Shown in pieces: positions 9,078-18,028 of a DNA stretch of 64,000 nt; within the stretch, counting starts at the first letter, position 1; every line of letters begins with the position of its first letter. Both the position numbers and the translations under genes were made by a program. The stretch comes from Ruegeria marisrubri (GTDB taxonomy: Bacteria; Pseudomonadota; Alphaproteobacteria; Rhodobacterales; Rhodobacteraceae): assembly GCF_001507595.1 (NCBI RefSeq), contig NZ_LQBQ01000035.1, positions 62,001 through 126,000 on the forward strand, read 5' to 3'. A model generated the notes under the pieces. The model did no database searches, was not told the origin of the DNA, and saw only the letters and a list, made by a program, of their open reading frames with translations.

Positions 9078-9800
9078 TCAGACGAAGTACTGCGCGCCGT
9101 TGGCCGAGATGGTCGAGCCGTTGATGAACTGCGCGTCGTCCGAGGCCAGGAAGGTCACGCAGCGCGCGATCTCTTCCGGTTCGCCGAGGCGTCCGGCCGG
9201 GATCTGGCTGATGATCATTTCGCGGACCTTCTCGGGCACCGCCATCACCATTTCGGTGGCGATGTAGCCGGGGCAGATCGCGTTGGCGGTGATGCCCTTG
9301 GCCGCGCCTTCCTGCGCCAGCGACTTGACGATGCCCAGATCGCCGGCCTTGGTGGCGGCATAGTTGACCTGGCCGAACTGGCCCTTTTGACCGTTGATCG
9401 AACTGATCACGATCACGCGGCCGAAACCGCGCTCGCGCATGCCGGGCCAGACCGGGTGGACGGTGTTGAACACGCCGGTCAGGTTGGTGTCGATGACCTC
9501 CTGCCACTGTTGCGGGGTCATCTTGTGGAAGGGCGCATCGCGGGTGATGCCGGCATTGGCCACCACGACGTCGATCGGGCCCAGATCCGCTTCGACCTTG
9601 GCGATCCCCGCCTTGGATTCCTCGTAGTCGCCGACATTCCACTTGTAGGTGGCGATACCGGTTTCTTCGGTGAATTTCGCCGCAGCTTCGTCGTTGCCTG
9701 CATAGGTGGCGGCCACATTGTAACCTTCGGCCTTCAGAGCCTTGGAAATCGCCGCGCCGATGCCGCGCGAGCCGCCGGTGACGAGTGCTGTACGTGCCAT
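9078..9800 (-). CDS. phbB: Acetoacetyl-CoA reductase (NADPH)
   Basis: A 240-residue short-chain dehydrogenase reducing acetoacetyl-CoA to (R)-3-hydroxybutyryl-CoA, the second step of polyhydroxybutyrate synthesis. The cofactor loop TGGSRGIG is at residues 8-15. The catalytic Ser and the YAATKAG (Tyr-x3-Lys) motif follow in order, and the sequence stays close to PhbB rather than FabG (for example PGMRERGFGRVIVISSINGQKGQFGQ). The ribosome site is CGGAGGAAT. A terminator lies between phbA and this gene, so it probably has its own promoter within 9801-9940, where TGC-rich elements occur. Confidence 0.94.
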   Translation of the reverse strand: MARTALVTGGSRGIGAAISKALKAEGYNVAATYAGNDEAAAKFTEETGIATYKWNVGDYEESKAGIAKVEADLGPIDVVVANAGITRDAPFHKMTPQQWQEVIDTNLTGVFNTVHPVWPGMRERGFGRVIVISSINGQKGQFGQVNYAATKAGDLGIVKSLAQEGAAKGITANAICPGYIATEMVMAVPEKVREMIISQIPAGRLGEPEEIARCVTFLASDDAQFINGSTISANGAQYFV

Positions 9801-9942
9801 TAAGTATTCCTCCGATTCGAATTGGCTTGGTAATCTTGCTACAAACTATGCTGCAGATGCGCAATATTGTTTCGCGGTGAATTTCCTTGGGTTTCGGGCG
9901 AAAATTGTCGCAGTGCAGCAATTCTTTTGGGTGGGCAAAGAA

Positions 9943-9966
9943 AAAAGGCGCCCGAGAGCGCCTTTT
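9943..9966 (-). terminator. Rho-independent terminator after phbA
   Basis: On the minus strand, AAAAGGCGC and GCGCCTTTT form a 9-bp stem with a 6-nt loop, followed by further Ts. It begins about 20 nt past the phbA stop. This is a classic intrinsic terminator that separates phbA from phbB. Confidence 0.85.
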
Positions 9967-9985
9967 ATGCTCGGTTCTACGCGGG

Positions 9986-11161
9986 TCAGTCGCGCTCCAC
10001 GCAGAGGGCGACACCCATGCCGCCGCCGATGCACAGGGTCGCGAGACCCTTCTTGGCGTTGCGGCGTTTCATTTCGAACAGCAGCGTGTTCAGAACCCGG
10101 CAGCCCGAGGCGCCGATCGGGTGGCCGATGGCGATGGCGCCGCCGTTGACGTTCACGATGGCCGGATCCCAGCCCATGTCCTTGTTCACCGCGCAGGCCT
10201 GGGCTGCGAAAGCCTCGTTGGCCTCGACCAGATCCAGATCATCGACCTTCCAGCCCGCTTTTTCCAGCGCCTTGCGGGACGCGTAGACCGGGCCGACGCC
10301 CATGATCGACGGATCCAGGCCGGCGGTCGCATAGGACACGATGCGGGCCAGCGGCTCGATGCCGCGCTTTTCGGCGTTCTCGGCCGACATCAGCAGGGTC
10401 GCCGCGGCGCCGTCATTGATGCCGCTTGCGTTGGCCGCCGTGACCGAGCCGTCCTTGGCAAAAGCCGGGCGCAGCTTCTGCATCGCCTCGATGGTGGCGC
10501 CGTGGCGGATGTATTCGTCGCTGTCCATCACGATGTCGCCCTTGCGGGTCTTGATGGTGAAGGGAACGATCTCGTCCTTGAACTTGCCGGCCTTCTGCGC
10601 GGCCTCGGCCTTGTTCTGCGAGGCAACGGCGAACTCGTCCTGCATTTCGCGGCTGATCTGCCATTTCTCGGCCACGTTCTCGGCGGTCTGACCCATGTGG
10701 TAGCCGTTGAAGGCATCCCACAGGCCGTCGCGGATCATGGTGTCGATGTATTTCATGTCGCCCATCTTGTGGCCGGCCCGCAGCGAGGCGGCGTGGGGCG
10801 AGAGGGTCATGTTCTCCTGACCGCCGGCGCAGACGATCTCGGCATCGCCCAACTGGATGTGCTGGGCACCAATGGCGACGGCGCGCAGGCCCGAGCCACA
10901 GACCTGGTTGATGCCCCAGGCCGCGGCTTCCTGGGGCAGGCCGGCGTTGATATGCGCCTGGCGGGCGGGGTTCTGGCCCTGGGCTGCGGTCAGGACCTGA
11001 CCCATGATGGTTTCGCTGACTTCGCCTTTCTCGATCCCGGCGCGTTCGACGACGGCCTCGAGAACGGCTGCGCCCAGATCATGCGCGGGGGTGTTCGCAA
11101 AAGAGCCGCCGAAACTGCCGACACCGGTCCGTGCGGCGGATGCGATTACTACGTTGGTCAT
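9986..11161 (-). CDS. phbA: Acetyl-CoA C-acetyltransferase (beta-ketothiolase)
   Basis: A 391-residue biosynthetic thiolase condensing two acetyl-CoA to acetoacetyl-CoA, the first step of polyhydroxybutyrate synthesis. The acylated cysteine lies in [11 protein letters not shown] (about residue 88). GHPIGASG contains the catalytic histidine, and the second active-site cysteine is in LCIGGGMG. Length is exactly that of the family. AAAGGA precedes ATG 11161. The upstream spacer has a perfect TGC-rich palindrome (11283-11298), a candidate PhaR site. No PHA synthase is in the window. Confidence 0.96.
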   Translation of the reverse strand: MTNVVIASAARTGVGSFGGSFANTPAHDLGAAVLEAVVERAGIEKGEVSETIMGQVLTAAQGQNPARQAHINAGLPQEAAAWGINQVCGSGLRAVAIGAQHIQLGDAEIVCAGGQENMTLSPHAASLRAGHKMGDMKYIDTMIRDGLWDAFNGYHMGQTAENVAEKWQISREMQDEFAVASQNKAEAAQKAGKFKDEIVPFTIKTRKGDIVMDSDEYIRHGATIEAMQKLRPAFAKDGSVTAANASGINDGAAATLLMSAENAEKRGIEPLARIVSYATAGLDPSIMGVGPVYASRKALEKAGWKVDDLDLVEANEAFAAQACAVNKDMGWDPAIVNVNGGAIAIGHPIGASGCRVLNTLLFEMKRRNAKKGLATLCIGGGMGVALCVERD

Positions 11162-11282
11162 ATGGTCAATCCTTTGCCGTCATAGTCTTTCGGGAAATCT
11201 GACGGCGCCGGTCATCGGGTCAAGCCCCTAATCTTCAGAGCGCCTCAACATCCCCCGCTCTAACATCCTTGCCATAACGTAA

Positions 11283-11298
11283 TGCTGCACATGCAGCA
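11283..11298. promoter_or_regulatory. TGC-rich palindrome upstream of phbA, candidate PhaR operator
   Basis: TGCTGCA-CA-TGCAGCA is a perfect 16-bp interrupted palindrome 122 bp before the phbA start, and it contains CTGC-N4-GCAG. PhaR repressors of Paracoccus and Rhodobacter are known to bind TGC-rich sites of this type. The link to PhaR here is inference. Confidence 0.55.
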
Positions 11299-11355
11299 AC
11301 GGACAGCTTGTCTCATACGACGAATTGATGGTGATCCTGGCGGGAATCTTTCTGG

Positions 11356-12105
11356 TCAAGTGCGCGCCGGGCTTTTCTTTTTCTGTTTCCACGGGGGGCG
11401 GACCGAAGGTGCCCCAAACAGGAAACCCTGCAGACAGTCGACGCCGTTCGCGACCAGAAACTCCGCGTCCCGGTCATTTTCCACCGATTCGGCGGTGACC
11501 AGAATGTCGAACTCGCGCGCCACGGCCACGAGCGCACGGATCAGGGTCTGGTTGTCGGGGTTGTCGCTGACCCTGCGCACGAACTGCCCGTCGATCTTGG
11601 CCGCATCGAACAGGAAGTCGCGGAAATGCCGAAAGCTGAAATTGCTGGACCCAAAGTCGTCCAGGGCAAAGGCGATGCCGCGCGGCTGAAGACGGTCCAT
11701 GAGGTCGATCACCAGTTCCGGGATCTGCATGGCGGATCGCTCGTTGATCTCTAGGATCAGGCGTTCGCCGAGACCGGGGTTCTGTTTTAGGGACCGCTCC
11801 AGCAAGCGCGACCAGCGCGGCAGGCCGATGGAACGGGCAGACATGTTGATCGACAGGCGAATTCCGGGGTGCCGCGCCAGCGTCCGCAGGCCGAAGTCGA
11901 GCGCGATGCAGTCGAGGTCGCGGCCGATCTCGGTCTCTTCGACCTGGGGCATGAAGTCCCGCGCGGGGATTACCCGCCCGGTTTCGTCGAGCACGCGGAT
12001 GAAACCCTCGTAGAACGCGACGTTCTTGGGGTCCTGCGCCTGAACGACCGGCTGAAAGGCCAGCATGCACTGCTTGTGCCTGATGGCCTCGGTCACCATG
12101 TCCAC
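11356..12105 (-). CDS. EAL-domain protein (cyclic-di-GMP phosphodiesterase family), 5' end uncertain
   Basis: An EAL domain that would cleave cyclic-di-GMP to pGpG. Motifs in order: FYEGFIR (EGF in place of the usual EAL/EVL), RLSINMSARS, LILEINERS, FALDDFGSSNF, AKIDGQFV and TAESVEN followed by CLQGFLFG. The metal-binding acidic residues of the later motifs look present, so activity is possible. No GGDEF domain. The only normal starts in frame are GTG 12105 and ATG 12099, both with poor ribosome sites. The frame continues upstream to about 12291 as a linker-like stretch that meets the end of a two-helix membrane ORF in another frame. The gene may therefore be the second half of a split membrane-EAL protein. 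Confidence 0.72.
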   Translation of the reverse strand: MDMVTEAIRHKQCMLAFQPVVQAQDPKNVAFYEGFIRVLDETGRVIPARDFMPQVEETEIGRDLDCIALDFGLRTLARHPGIRLSINMSARSIGLPRWSRLLERSLKQNPGLGERLILEINERSAMQIPELVIDLMDRLQPRGIAFALDDFGSSNFSFRHFRDFLFDAAKIDGQFVRRVSDNPDNQTLIRALVAVAREFDILVTAESVENDRDAEFLVANGVDCLQGFLFGAPSVRPPWKQKKKSPART

Positions 12106-12287
12106 GACCGAGCGATCACGCGCGGCAACCGCTGCCGTCAGGGGGCTGTCCGATCCCTCGGGTAGATCCGCCAGTTTTTCCGGTGTTTTTGCATCCCTTC
12201 CCCGAGTCGCCTCTGAACCTGATGGTGGCGACAGTGTCGGAAAGACCGGTGAACCGGGGGTTAATTTCGGCGATTTCGTGAGTGCGA

Positions 12288-12521
12288 TCAGCGGTTCGCG
12301 GACCTTGCCACGCCGTGCGACACGACCGCGCCCACGACCGAGACAAGCATTCCCGCGAACATCATGACATAGCCGACCGCGATCACGGCGGTGGGCAGGG
12401 CGGCGACCAAGGGCCCCGTCATCGCCAGAACAAGGCCCATCAGGCCGGTGGCTAGGCTGAAATAGGTGATCTGGGTCAAGCCGGCCTCCGAAGCACGCGT
12501 GGGAATTCGTATCGCCCTCAT
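12288..12521 (-). CDS. Two-helix membrane protein, possibly detached N-terminus of the EAL protein
   Basis: 77 residues with two hydrophobic segments (YFSLATGLMGLVLAMTGPLV and AVIAVGYVMMFAGMLVSVVG) and a short basic tail ending SHGVARSANR. The stop TGA 12288-12290 lies exactly where the upstream linker of the EAL frame begins, shifted by one base. As a protein it looks like a membrane anchor with no other domain. It is either a separate small membrane protein or the N-terminal part of the EAL protein broken by a frameshift. The ribosome site is weak. Confidence 0.55.
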   Translation of the reverse strand: MRAIRIPTRASEAGLTQITYFSLATGLMGLVLAMTGPLVAALPTAVIAVGYVMMFAGMLVSVVGAVVSHGVARSANR

Positions 12522-12578
12522 ATGTGGCCGGGCCCCGGAGTTTCAAGTTTCCGGCAGGCAGAACTGACGGAACAGACG

Positions 12579-13550
12579 CTACGACTGCTCGGCCATCTGC
12601 TCTGCGGGGGAGTCTTCAGTTTGCGCGAAACCCGGCGTGCCGCGATGCTCGGGGTGGCGCGCGAGGTGCCTGGCCTTGAGCCTTTCGGATGTTTCGCGGC
12701 TGCCGTCATGGCTGTAGCCCGGCGGGCCGAACGCATAGCCCAGACGCTGTCGGAAGGTCAGGCCCGGCCGAAGGATGTCGCGGAAAATGGCGACCCATTC
12801 GTGAAAGGCCACGCGCAGCGGGTTGAAGGTGCCGATGTTGTGAACAAGGCCGTAATCGACCGGTTCGTCCTCCTGCTCGGGCACGAAGGTGCCGAACAGC
12901 TTGTCCCAGATGATGAAGACCCCGGCATAGTTGCAGTCCAGATAGCGCGCGTTGCGGCCGTGATGCACGCGGTGGTGGCTGGGCGTGTTCATCACCGCCT
13001 CGAACCAGCGGGGCATCCTGCCGATGGCCTCGGTATGGATCCAGAACTGGTAGATCAGATTCAGGCCGCCGCAGAACAGCACCATCGCCGGGTGGAACCC
13101 CAGCAGGATCAGGGGCGCGCGCACGACCATCATGAAGGTGAAGGTATAGGTCCAGGTCTGCCGCAGGGCCGTGGTCAGGTTGTAGTGCTGCGAGCTGTGA
13201 TGGTTCACGTGGCTGGCCCAGACCCAGCGGATGCGGTGCCCGAACCGATGCACCCAGTAGTAGCGCAGATCGTCCAGCACGAAACAGGCCGCGACCACCC
13301 AGATCGAGGTGCCCAGATCAAGCGGTGTCAGTTCCCACAACCACATGAAGAAGCCCCAGGCGATGAAGCCCAGCAGAATGCCCGAGGCGACGTTGCCGGC
13401 CCCCATGATCAGAGAGGTCACGGCATCGCGCGTCTCGTATCGCCCGCCGCGCCCCTTGATCGCGATCCAGAGGAACTCGGCAAGAATGGCGGCGATGAAG
13501 AACGGAATCGCCCACTGGACGACGTCGGGATAGGTGATCTGTTCGCTCAT
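12579..13550 (-). CDS. Sterol desaturase / fatty acid hydroxylase superfamily membrane enzyme
   Basis: A 323-residue di-iron membrane oxygenase. The histidine boxes are all present: HRFGH (H-x3-H), HVNHH (H-x2-HH) and HHRVHH, with several hydrophobic segments in the N-terminal half. Family members hydroxylate or desaturate lipids, carotenoids or sterol-like substrates; the substrate here is unknown. The start ATG 13550 overlaps the upstream 128-residue gene by 4 nt. The longer open frame upstream of this Met overlaps that gene and is not used. Confidence 0.85.
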   Translation of the reverse strand: MSEQITYPDVVQWAIPFFIAAILAEFLWIAIKGRGGRYETRDAVTSLIMGAGNVASGILLGFIAWGFFMWLWELTPLDLGTSIWVVAACFVLDDLRYYWVHRFGHRIRWVWASHVNHHSSQHYNLTTALRQTWTYTFTFMMVVRAPLILLGFHPAMVLFCGGLNLIYQFWIHTEAIGRMPRWFEAVMNTPSHHRVHHGRNARYLDCNYAGVFIIWDKLFGTFVPEQEDEPVDYGLVHNIGTFNPLRVAFHEWVAIFRDILRPGLTFRQRLGYAFGPPGYSHDGSRETSERLKARHLARHPEHRGTPGFAQTEDSPAEQMAEQS

Positions 13551-13933
13551 GCGGGCTCCATCAGGTGGCGCCAGTGGCGGCGTTCGGTTTCGTCCAGGTG
13601 AACCAGCACATGGGGCGTTGCAAAATCGTGAAAGTAGAATTCCATCCCCTTGGGATGCTCCAGCCAGTCGAAATCCAGAAGATGCCGCGCCACCGTGTCC
13701 GCGCCAAAAGACCACAGCAGCCCCGGCCCGGTTTCGGTGCGCAGCAGGGCGGCATGGCCATCATGCGACAGCGTCACATCCACGATGGTGTCGTCGGGGA
13801 AATGACGCAACCATTCCGCCCGTGCGCCGTCGGGCGACAGGACGCGCAGGTTGGACCGTCCGGTCAGGTGCAGCAGCAACGCGACCCCGGCAATGCCGCC
13901 GATCACGAGAACCAGCAGGGCTTCGATTGGCAT
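13547..13933 (-). CDS. Membrane-anchored protein of unknown function
   Basis: A 128-residue protein with one N-terminal hydrophobic segment (EALLVLVIGGIAGVALLLHL) and then a soluble domain containing LRVLSPDGARAEWLRHFPDD and HDGHAALLRTETGPGLLW. I do not recognise a family. It overlaps the fatty-acid-hydroxylase-like gene by 4 nt and is probably translated with it. A partner or accessory role to that enzyme is an inference from the overlap only. GGAGG precedes the ATG. Confidence 0.7.
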   Translation of the reverse strand: MPIEALLVLVIGGIAGVALLLHLTGRSNLRVLSPDGARAEWLRHFPDDTIVDVTLSHDGHAALLRTETGPGLLWSFGADTVARHLLDFDWLEHPKGMEFYFHDFATPHVLVHLDETERRHWRHLMEPA

Positions 13934-13992
13934 GGGCTCCTCCTTGTGACAGCCTGCAAAGGGGCGGCAAGGCTGTCAAAGGTGGCGTAGCG

Positions 13993-14322
13993 TCAGCCGG
14001 CTTTCAGCTCGTCCGGCACCAGATGCTGGACCACGCGCTCGACAAAGGGAACCAGCCCCTCCGGGCCGGATTTCCGGTCCTTCAGGTGGATGCAGATATC
14101 CGGCCGCCGCGCCGCGATGATGCCCACCAGTTCGCCGCGCACCTTGTCATCAAGGCCCGCACCCATGATGGCGCAGGCGATGCGGGGCTCGGCTTCCAAC
14201 TGGCGCTCGACTTCGGCCTGGTTGTGCGCGCCCAGCCATTCGATGGGCAGATGGTCCAACTGCTGTGCGACGTCACCAAGCACATTTGGCAGCCGACCGA
14301 TCAGGAGAACCACGGGTTTCAT
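13993..14322 (-). CDS. Small alpha/beta protein of unknown function
   Basis: A 109-residue cytosolic protein starting MKPVVLLIGRLPNVLGDVAQ. The alternating hydrophobic strands and helices, with ACAIMGAGL in the middle, suggest a small Rossmann- or receiver-like fold, but there is no clear phospho-acceptor pattern. It lies 59 nt upstream of the 128-residue membrane gene on the same strand and may belong to the same transcript. GGAAGG precedes the ATG. No function is assigned. Confidence 0.65.
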   Translation of the reverse strand: MKPVVLLIGRLPNVLGDVAQQLDHLPIEWLGAHNQAEVERQLEAEPRIACAIMGAGLDDKVRGELVGIIAARRPDICIHLKDRKSGPEGLVPFVERVVQHLVPDELKAG

Positions 14323-14410
14323 GGCACCTTCCTTTCCGACTTGTTTTCCCGTTACGGACCCGAATTGTCAGGTCCGAACAAGCATAACACAGATCCGGAA
14401 AATCGCCTGT

Positions 14411-14968
14411 TCAGTCCAGCAGAGAGGCGATGATCGCCTTGGCGCTGTCCGAATTCCACTCGGCATCCCCCAGCAGGCGCGCGATTTCCTGCCCTTCGGG
14501 GTCAAGGATGACGGTGACCGGCAGGCCCGCCACGCCCATCTCACGGGCGACGGCCTGTTTCGGGTCCTGATGGCGCGGCAGGTTCGAGATGCCGTTCTCG
14601 GCAAAGAACTTCTTGATGCCCGCCGGAGAGTTGCGTCCCGTGGCCAGCGTCAGCACCTCGAAACGATCGCCGCCGAATTCCGCCTGAAGCTCGGCAAGCT
14701 GCGGCATTTCCTTGCGGCAGGGGGCGCACCAGGTGGCCCAGAAATTCAGCAGGACATACTTGCCGCGGTAATCCGCAAGCGAGCCGGTGCCCTTGTCGTC
14801 TTCCAGCTGGAACTCCGCTGTCGAGGCCGGCTTTGGCTCGGAATGCAGGATCAGCTTTTTCATGCTGCCGTCGCGCAAGGCGCCAAGGGATGCGACATCG
14901 GCCGCCATCACAGCGTTTGCACCCAAGGCTAGGGCCATATAAAGGGAGGCAAGACGAAAAAGGCGCAT
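14411..14968 (-). CDS. TlpA-family periplasmic thiol-disulfide reductase
   Basis: A 185-residue thioredoxin-fold protein with an N-terminal signal sequence ([18 protein letters not shown]) and the active site [11 protein letters not shown] (Cys-Ala-Pro-Cys). A late cis-proline loop is in [12 protein letters not shown]. TlpA relatives keep cysteines reduced in the periplasm, often for cytochrome c or oxidase assembly; no such gene is adjacent. Its ATG (CGGAGTTGAT before it) is only 20 bp from the divergent argH start, so its promoter must lie inside or very near argH. Confidence 0.9.
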   Translation of the reverse strand: MRLFRLASLYMALALGANAVMAADVASLGALRDGSMKKLILHSEPKPASTAEFQLEDDKGTGSLADYRGKYVLLNFWATWCAPCRKEMPQLAELQAEFGGDRFEVLTLATGRNSPAGIKKFFAENGISNLPRHQDPKQAVAREMGVAGLPVTVILDPEGQEIARLLGDAEWNSDSAKAIIASLLD

Positions 14969-14988
14969 ATCAACTCCGGGTTTCCAAC

Positions 14989-16380
14989 ATGACCGAACAA
15001 TCCTCGAACCAGATGTGGGGCGGCCGTTTTGCCGCTGGTCCAGACGCGATCATGGAGGCAATAAACGCCTCGATCGGGTTCGACAAGCGGATGGCGGCGC
15101 AGGACATTGCCGGTTCGCGGGCCCATGCCGCCATGCTGGCCGCCACGGGCGTGATTACTGATAGTGACGCCGAGGCCATTCGGGAAGGGCTGCTCACCGT
15201 TTTGTCAGAGATCGAACGCGGTGAGTTCCAGTTCTCGACCGCGCTGGAAGACATCCACATGAATGTCGAGGCCCGCCTGAAAGAGATCATCGGCGAACCC
15301 GCAGGCCGCCTGCATACCGGCCGCAGCCGCAATGACCAGGTGGCGACCGATTTCAAACTGTGGGTCCGCGATCAGCTGGACGCCGCCGAATCCGGCCTGC
15401 TGGCCCTGATCCGCGCGCTTCTGGCGCAGGCCGAGGCCGGGGCCGATTGGGTCATGCCCGGTTTCACCCACCTGCAGACCGCGCAGCCCGTGACCTGGGG
15501 CCACCACATGATGGCCTATGTCGAGATGTTCGGTCGCGACCTGTCCCGCGTGCGCGATGCGCGGGCGCGGATGAACGAATGCCCGCTGGGCGCGGCGGCG
15601 CTGGCGGGCACGTCCTTCCCGATCGACCGGCACATGACGGCGCAGGCGCTGGGCTTTGACCGGCCCGCCGCCAACTCGCTGGACGCGGTCAGCGACCGGG
15701 ATTTCGCGCTGGAATTCCTGTCGGTGGCCTCGATCTGCGCGGTGCACCTGTCGCGCTTTGCCGAAGAACTGGTGATCTGGTCCTCGGCCCAGTTCCGTTT
15801 CGTCACCCTGTCCGACCGGTTCTCGACCGGCTCGTCGATCATGCCGCAGAAAAAGAACCCCGACGCCGCCGAGCTGATCCGCGCCAAGGTGGGCCGGATC
15901 TTTGGCGCCAACACGGCGCTGATGATGGTGATGAAGGGCCTGCCACTGGCCTATTCCAAGGACATGCAGGAAGACAAGGAACAGGTCTTTGACGCCGCCG
16001 ACAACTGGATGCTGGCGCTGGCCGCGATGGAGGGCATGGTCAAGGACATGACCGCCAACCGCGACAGCCTGGCCGCCGCCGCCGGTTCGGGCTTTTCCAC
16101 CGCGACCGATCTGGCCGACTGGCTGGTGCGGGTGCTGGGCCTGCCCTTCCGCGACGCGCATCACGTCACCGGATCGCTGGTCGCCATGGCCGAGAAGAAA
16201 GGCTGCGACCTGCCCGATCTGACGCTCGAGGACATGCAATCGGTTCATGCCGGCATCACGCAGGATGTCTATTCTGTTCTCGGCGTGGATAATTCGGTAA
16301 ACTCACGCCAGTCCTATGGCGGAACGGCCCCGGATCAGGTCCGGGCCCAGATCGCCCGCTGGAAGGAGATGCTGCCATGA
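14989..16380 (+). CDS. argH: Argininosuccinate lyase
   Basis: A 463-residue homotetrameric enzyme splitting argininosuccinate to arginine and fumarate. It carries the fumarase/aspartase signature [12 protein letters not shown] and the active-site block [13 protein letters not shown] near the N-terminus, and length is normal. ATG 14989 gives the usual start ([17 protein letters not shown]); the frame upstream overlaps tlpA and is not coding. No good ribosome site precedes it. It overlaps the following lipoprotein gene by 4 nt, and lysA comes next. Confidence 0.96.
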   Translation: MTEQSSNQMWGGRFAAGPDAIMEAINASIGFDKRMAAQDIAGSRAHAAMLAATGVITDSDAEAIREGLLTVLSEIERGEFQFSTALEDIHMNVEARLKEIIGEPAGRLHTGRSRNDQVATDFKLWVRDQLDAAESGLLALIRALLAQAEAGADWVMPGFTHLQTAQPVTWGHHMMAYVEMFGRDLSRVRDARARMNECPLGAAALAGTSFPIDRHMTAQALGFDRPAANSLDAVSDRDFALEFLSVASICAVHLSRFAEELVIWSSAQFRFVTLSDRFSTGSSIMPQKKNPDAAELIRAKVGRIFGANTALMMVMKGLPLAYSKDMQEDKEQVFDAADNWMLALAAMEGMVKDMTANRDSLAAAAGSGFSTATDLADWLVRVLGLPFRDAHHVTGSLVAMAEKKGCDLPDLTLEDMQSVHAGITQDVYSVLGVDNSVNSRQSYGGTAPDQVRAQIARWKEMLP

Positions 16381-16559
16381 CCATCCTGCGAATGCTTGTC
16401 CTGGTCGGCGCCGCCTTTGGCCTCGCCGCCTGCGGCGCGGACGGAGAACCGGTTCAGCCGACCCTGAACGCCAATATTGGGGTGTCCGGCAGCGGCGCCC
16501 ATGTCAACGGCGCCGTGGGCCTGCACAAGGGGCCGATCAGCGTGTTCCTCGGGCTGTGA
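16377..16559 (+). CDS. Small lipoprotein between argH and lysA
   Basis: A 60-residue protein with a lipoprotein signal: hydrophobic segment [15 protein letters not shown] with the lipid-carrying Cys in LAAC. The mature part is short and glycine-rich ([20 protein letters not shown]). It does not show the GCGLKGPLY pattern of LptM/YifL. Small lipoproteins in this place recur in the family, but their role is unknown. It is translated together with argH through the ATGA overlap. Confidence 0.75.
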   Translation: MTILRMLVLVGAAFGLAACGADGEPVQPTLNANIGVSGSGAHVNGAVGLHKGPISVFLGL

Positions 16560-16565
16560 TCCGTC

Positions 16566-16606
16566 GGCTGGCCGAGTTCGGCCGGTGACACCGGCCCGAA
16601 GCCAGC
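16566..16606. terminator. Imperfect long hairpin after the argH operon
   Basis: GCTGG (16566) pairs with CCAGC (16606), and inside it TTCGGCCGG pairs with CCGGCCCGAA around a TGACA loop, with small bulges. It starts 7 nt after the lipoprotein stop. A T-tract is lacking, so factor-dependent termination or RNA protection is as likely as intrinsic termination. Confidence 0.45.
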
Positions 16607-16728
16607 TGAACCTTGTCAAGTTTTCAGGCCCATTCTTTACCGTTGGCGGACGCAGGTTGCCCGAGTATCGGCAGGCGCGACCCAAATTCCGTTGATCCAC
16701 GGGGCCTTTATGGTCTAAGCGCCCTGTC

Positions 16729-17994
16729 ATGGATCACTTTCTCTATCGCGACGGCACTCTGTATGCCGAAGATGTTCCGATCACCGAGATCGCCGCGGCG
16801 GTCGGGACCCCTTTCTACGTCTATTCGACTGCAACCCTGTTGCGGCACTTCCGCCTGTTCGACGAGGCACTCGAGGGGATCGACCACCTCGTTTGCTACG
16901 CGATGAAAGCCGCCAGCAATCAGGCGATTCTGAAAACGCTGGCCAAGGCCGGTGCGGGCATGGACGTGGTTTCGGTCGGGGAATACCTGCGCGCCAGGGC
17001 GGCGGGCGTGCCGGGCGACAGGATCGTTTTTTCCGGCGTCGGCAAGACCGAGGATGAGATCCGTACCGCGCTGACGGGCGGCATTCGCCAGTTCAACGTC
17101 GAATCCGAGCCCGAGATGGAGGTGATCAACGCCGTGGCGCTGGACCTGGGCGTGGTCGCGCCGATCACGGTTCGGGTCAACCCGGACGTGGATGCAAAAA
17201 CCCACGCCAAGATCGCCACCGGCAAATCCGAGAACAAGTTCGGCATCCCGATTGCCCGCGCCTCCGAGGTTTACGCCCACGCCGCGCGCCTGCCGGGGCT
17301 CGAAGTCGTCGGGATCGACGTGCATATCGGCTCGCAGCTCACCGATCTCGAGCCGTTTCGTCTTGCCTATGCCAAGGTTGCCGAGCTGACCGAACGCCTG
17401 CGGGCCGAAGGCCACGACATTCGCCGTCTCGATCTTGGCGGCGGGCTCGGGATTCCGTACACCCGCTCGAACGAGGCACCGCCGCTGCCGGTGGAATACG
17501 GCGCGATGATCAAGGAAACGCTGGGCCATCTGGGCTGCGAGATCGAGATCGAGCCCGGCCGCCTGATCGCCGGCAATGCCGGCTTGATGGTGTCCAGGGT
17601 GATCTACGTGAAGTCGGGCGAAGGGCGGGATTTCCTGATTCTCGACGGCGCGATGAACGACCTGATCCGCCCGGCGATGTACGAGGCGCATCACGACATC
17701 GACCCCGTGCAGGAACCCGCGCCGGGCACCGAGCGGCGGCCGTATGATATCGTGGGGCCGGTCTGCGAAACCGGCGACACCTTTGCCAAGCAGCGCAACA
17801 TGCCGCCGATGGCCGCGGGCGACCTGATCGCCTTTCGCAGCGCCGGGGCCTATGGTGCGGTCATGGCCAGCGAATACAACACCCGCCCGCTGATCCCCGA
17901 GGTGCTGGTGAAGGGCGATCAATTCGCGGTTATTCGCCCAAGACCGACATTTGACGAAATCATAAACCGCGATACCATACCGGAGTGGGTTTGA
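16729..17994 (+). CDS. lysA: Diaminopimelate decarboxylase
   Basis: A 421-residue PLP enzyme converting meso-diaminopimelate to lysine. The PLP-binding lysine lies in CYAMKAASNQ (about residue 61). HIGSQ and EPGRLIAGNAG are the other barrel motifs, and CETGDTFA contains the substrate-binding cysteine from the partner subunit. It begins at ATG 16729, 170 nt after the lipoprotein gene. A weak TTGTCA-N17-TTTACC element at 16613-16641 may be its promoter. The TIGR02302 gene follows after 34 nt. Confidence 0.96.
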   Translation: MDHFLYRDGTLYAEDVPITEIAAAVGTPFYVYSTATLLRHFRLFDEALEGIDHLVCYAMKAASNQAILKTLAKAGAGMDVVSVGEYLRARAAGVPGDRIVFSGVGKTEDEIRTALTGGIRQFNVESEPEMEVINAVALDLGVVAPITVRVNPDVDAKTHAKIATGKSENKFGIPIARASEVYAHAARLPGLEVVGIDVHIGSQLTDLEPFRLAYAKVAELTERLRAEGHDIRRLDLGGGLGIPYTRSNEAPPLPVEYGAMIKETLGHLGCEIEIEPGRLIAGNAGLMVSRVIYVKSGEGRDFLILDGAMNDLIRPAMYEAHHDIDPVQEPAPGTERRPYDIVGPVCETGDTFAKQRNMPPMAAGDLIAFRSAGAYGAVMASEYNTRPLIPEVLVKGDQFAVIRPRPTFDEIINRDTIPEWV

Positions 17995-18028
17995 CGCGGT
18001 AATCGCGCGGGCCCGTGGGAGGCCCGAT

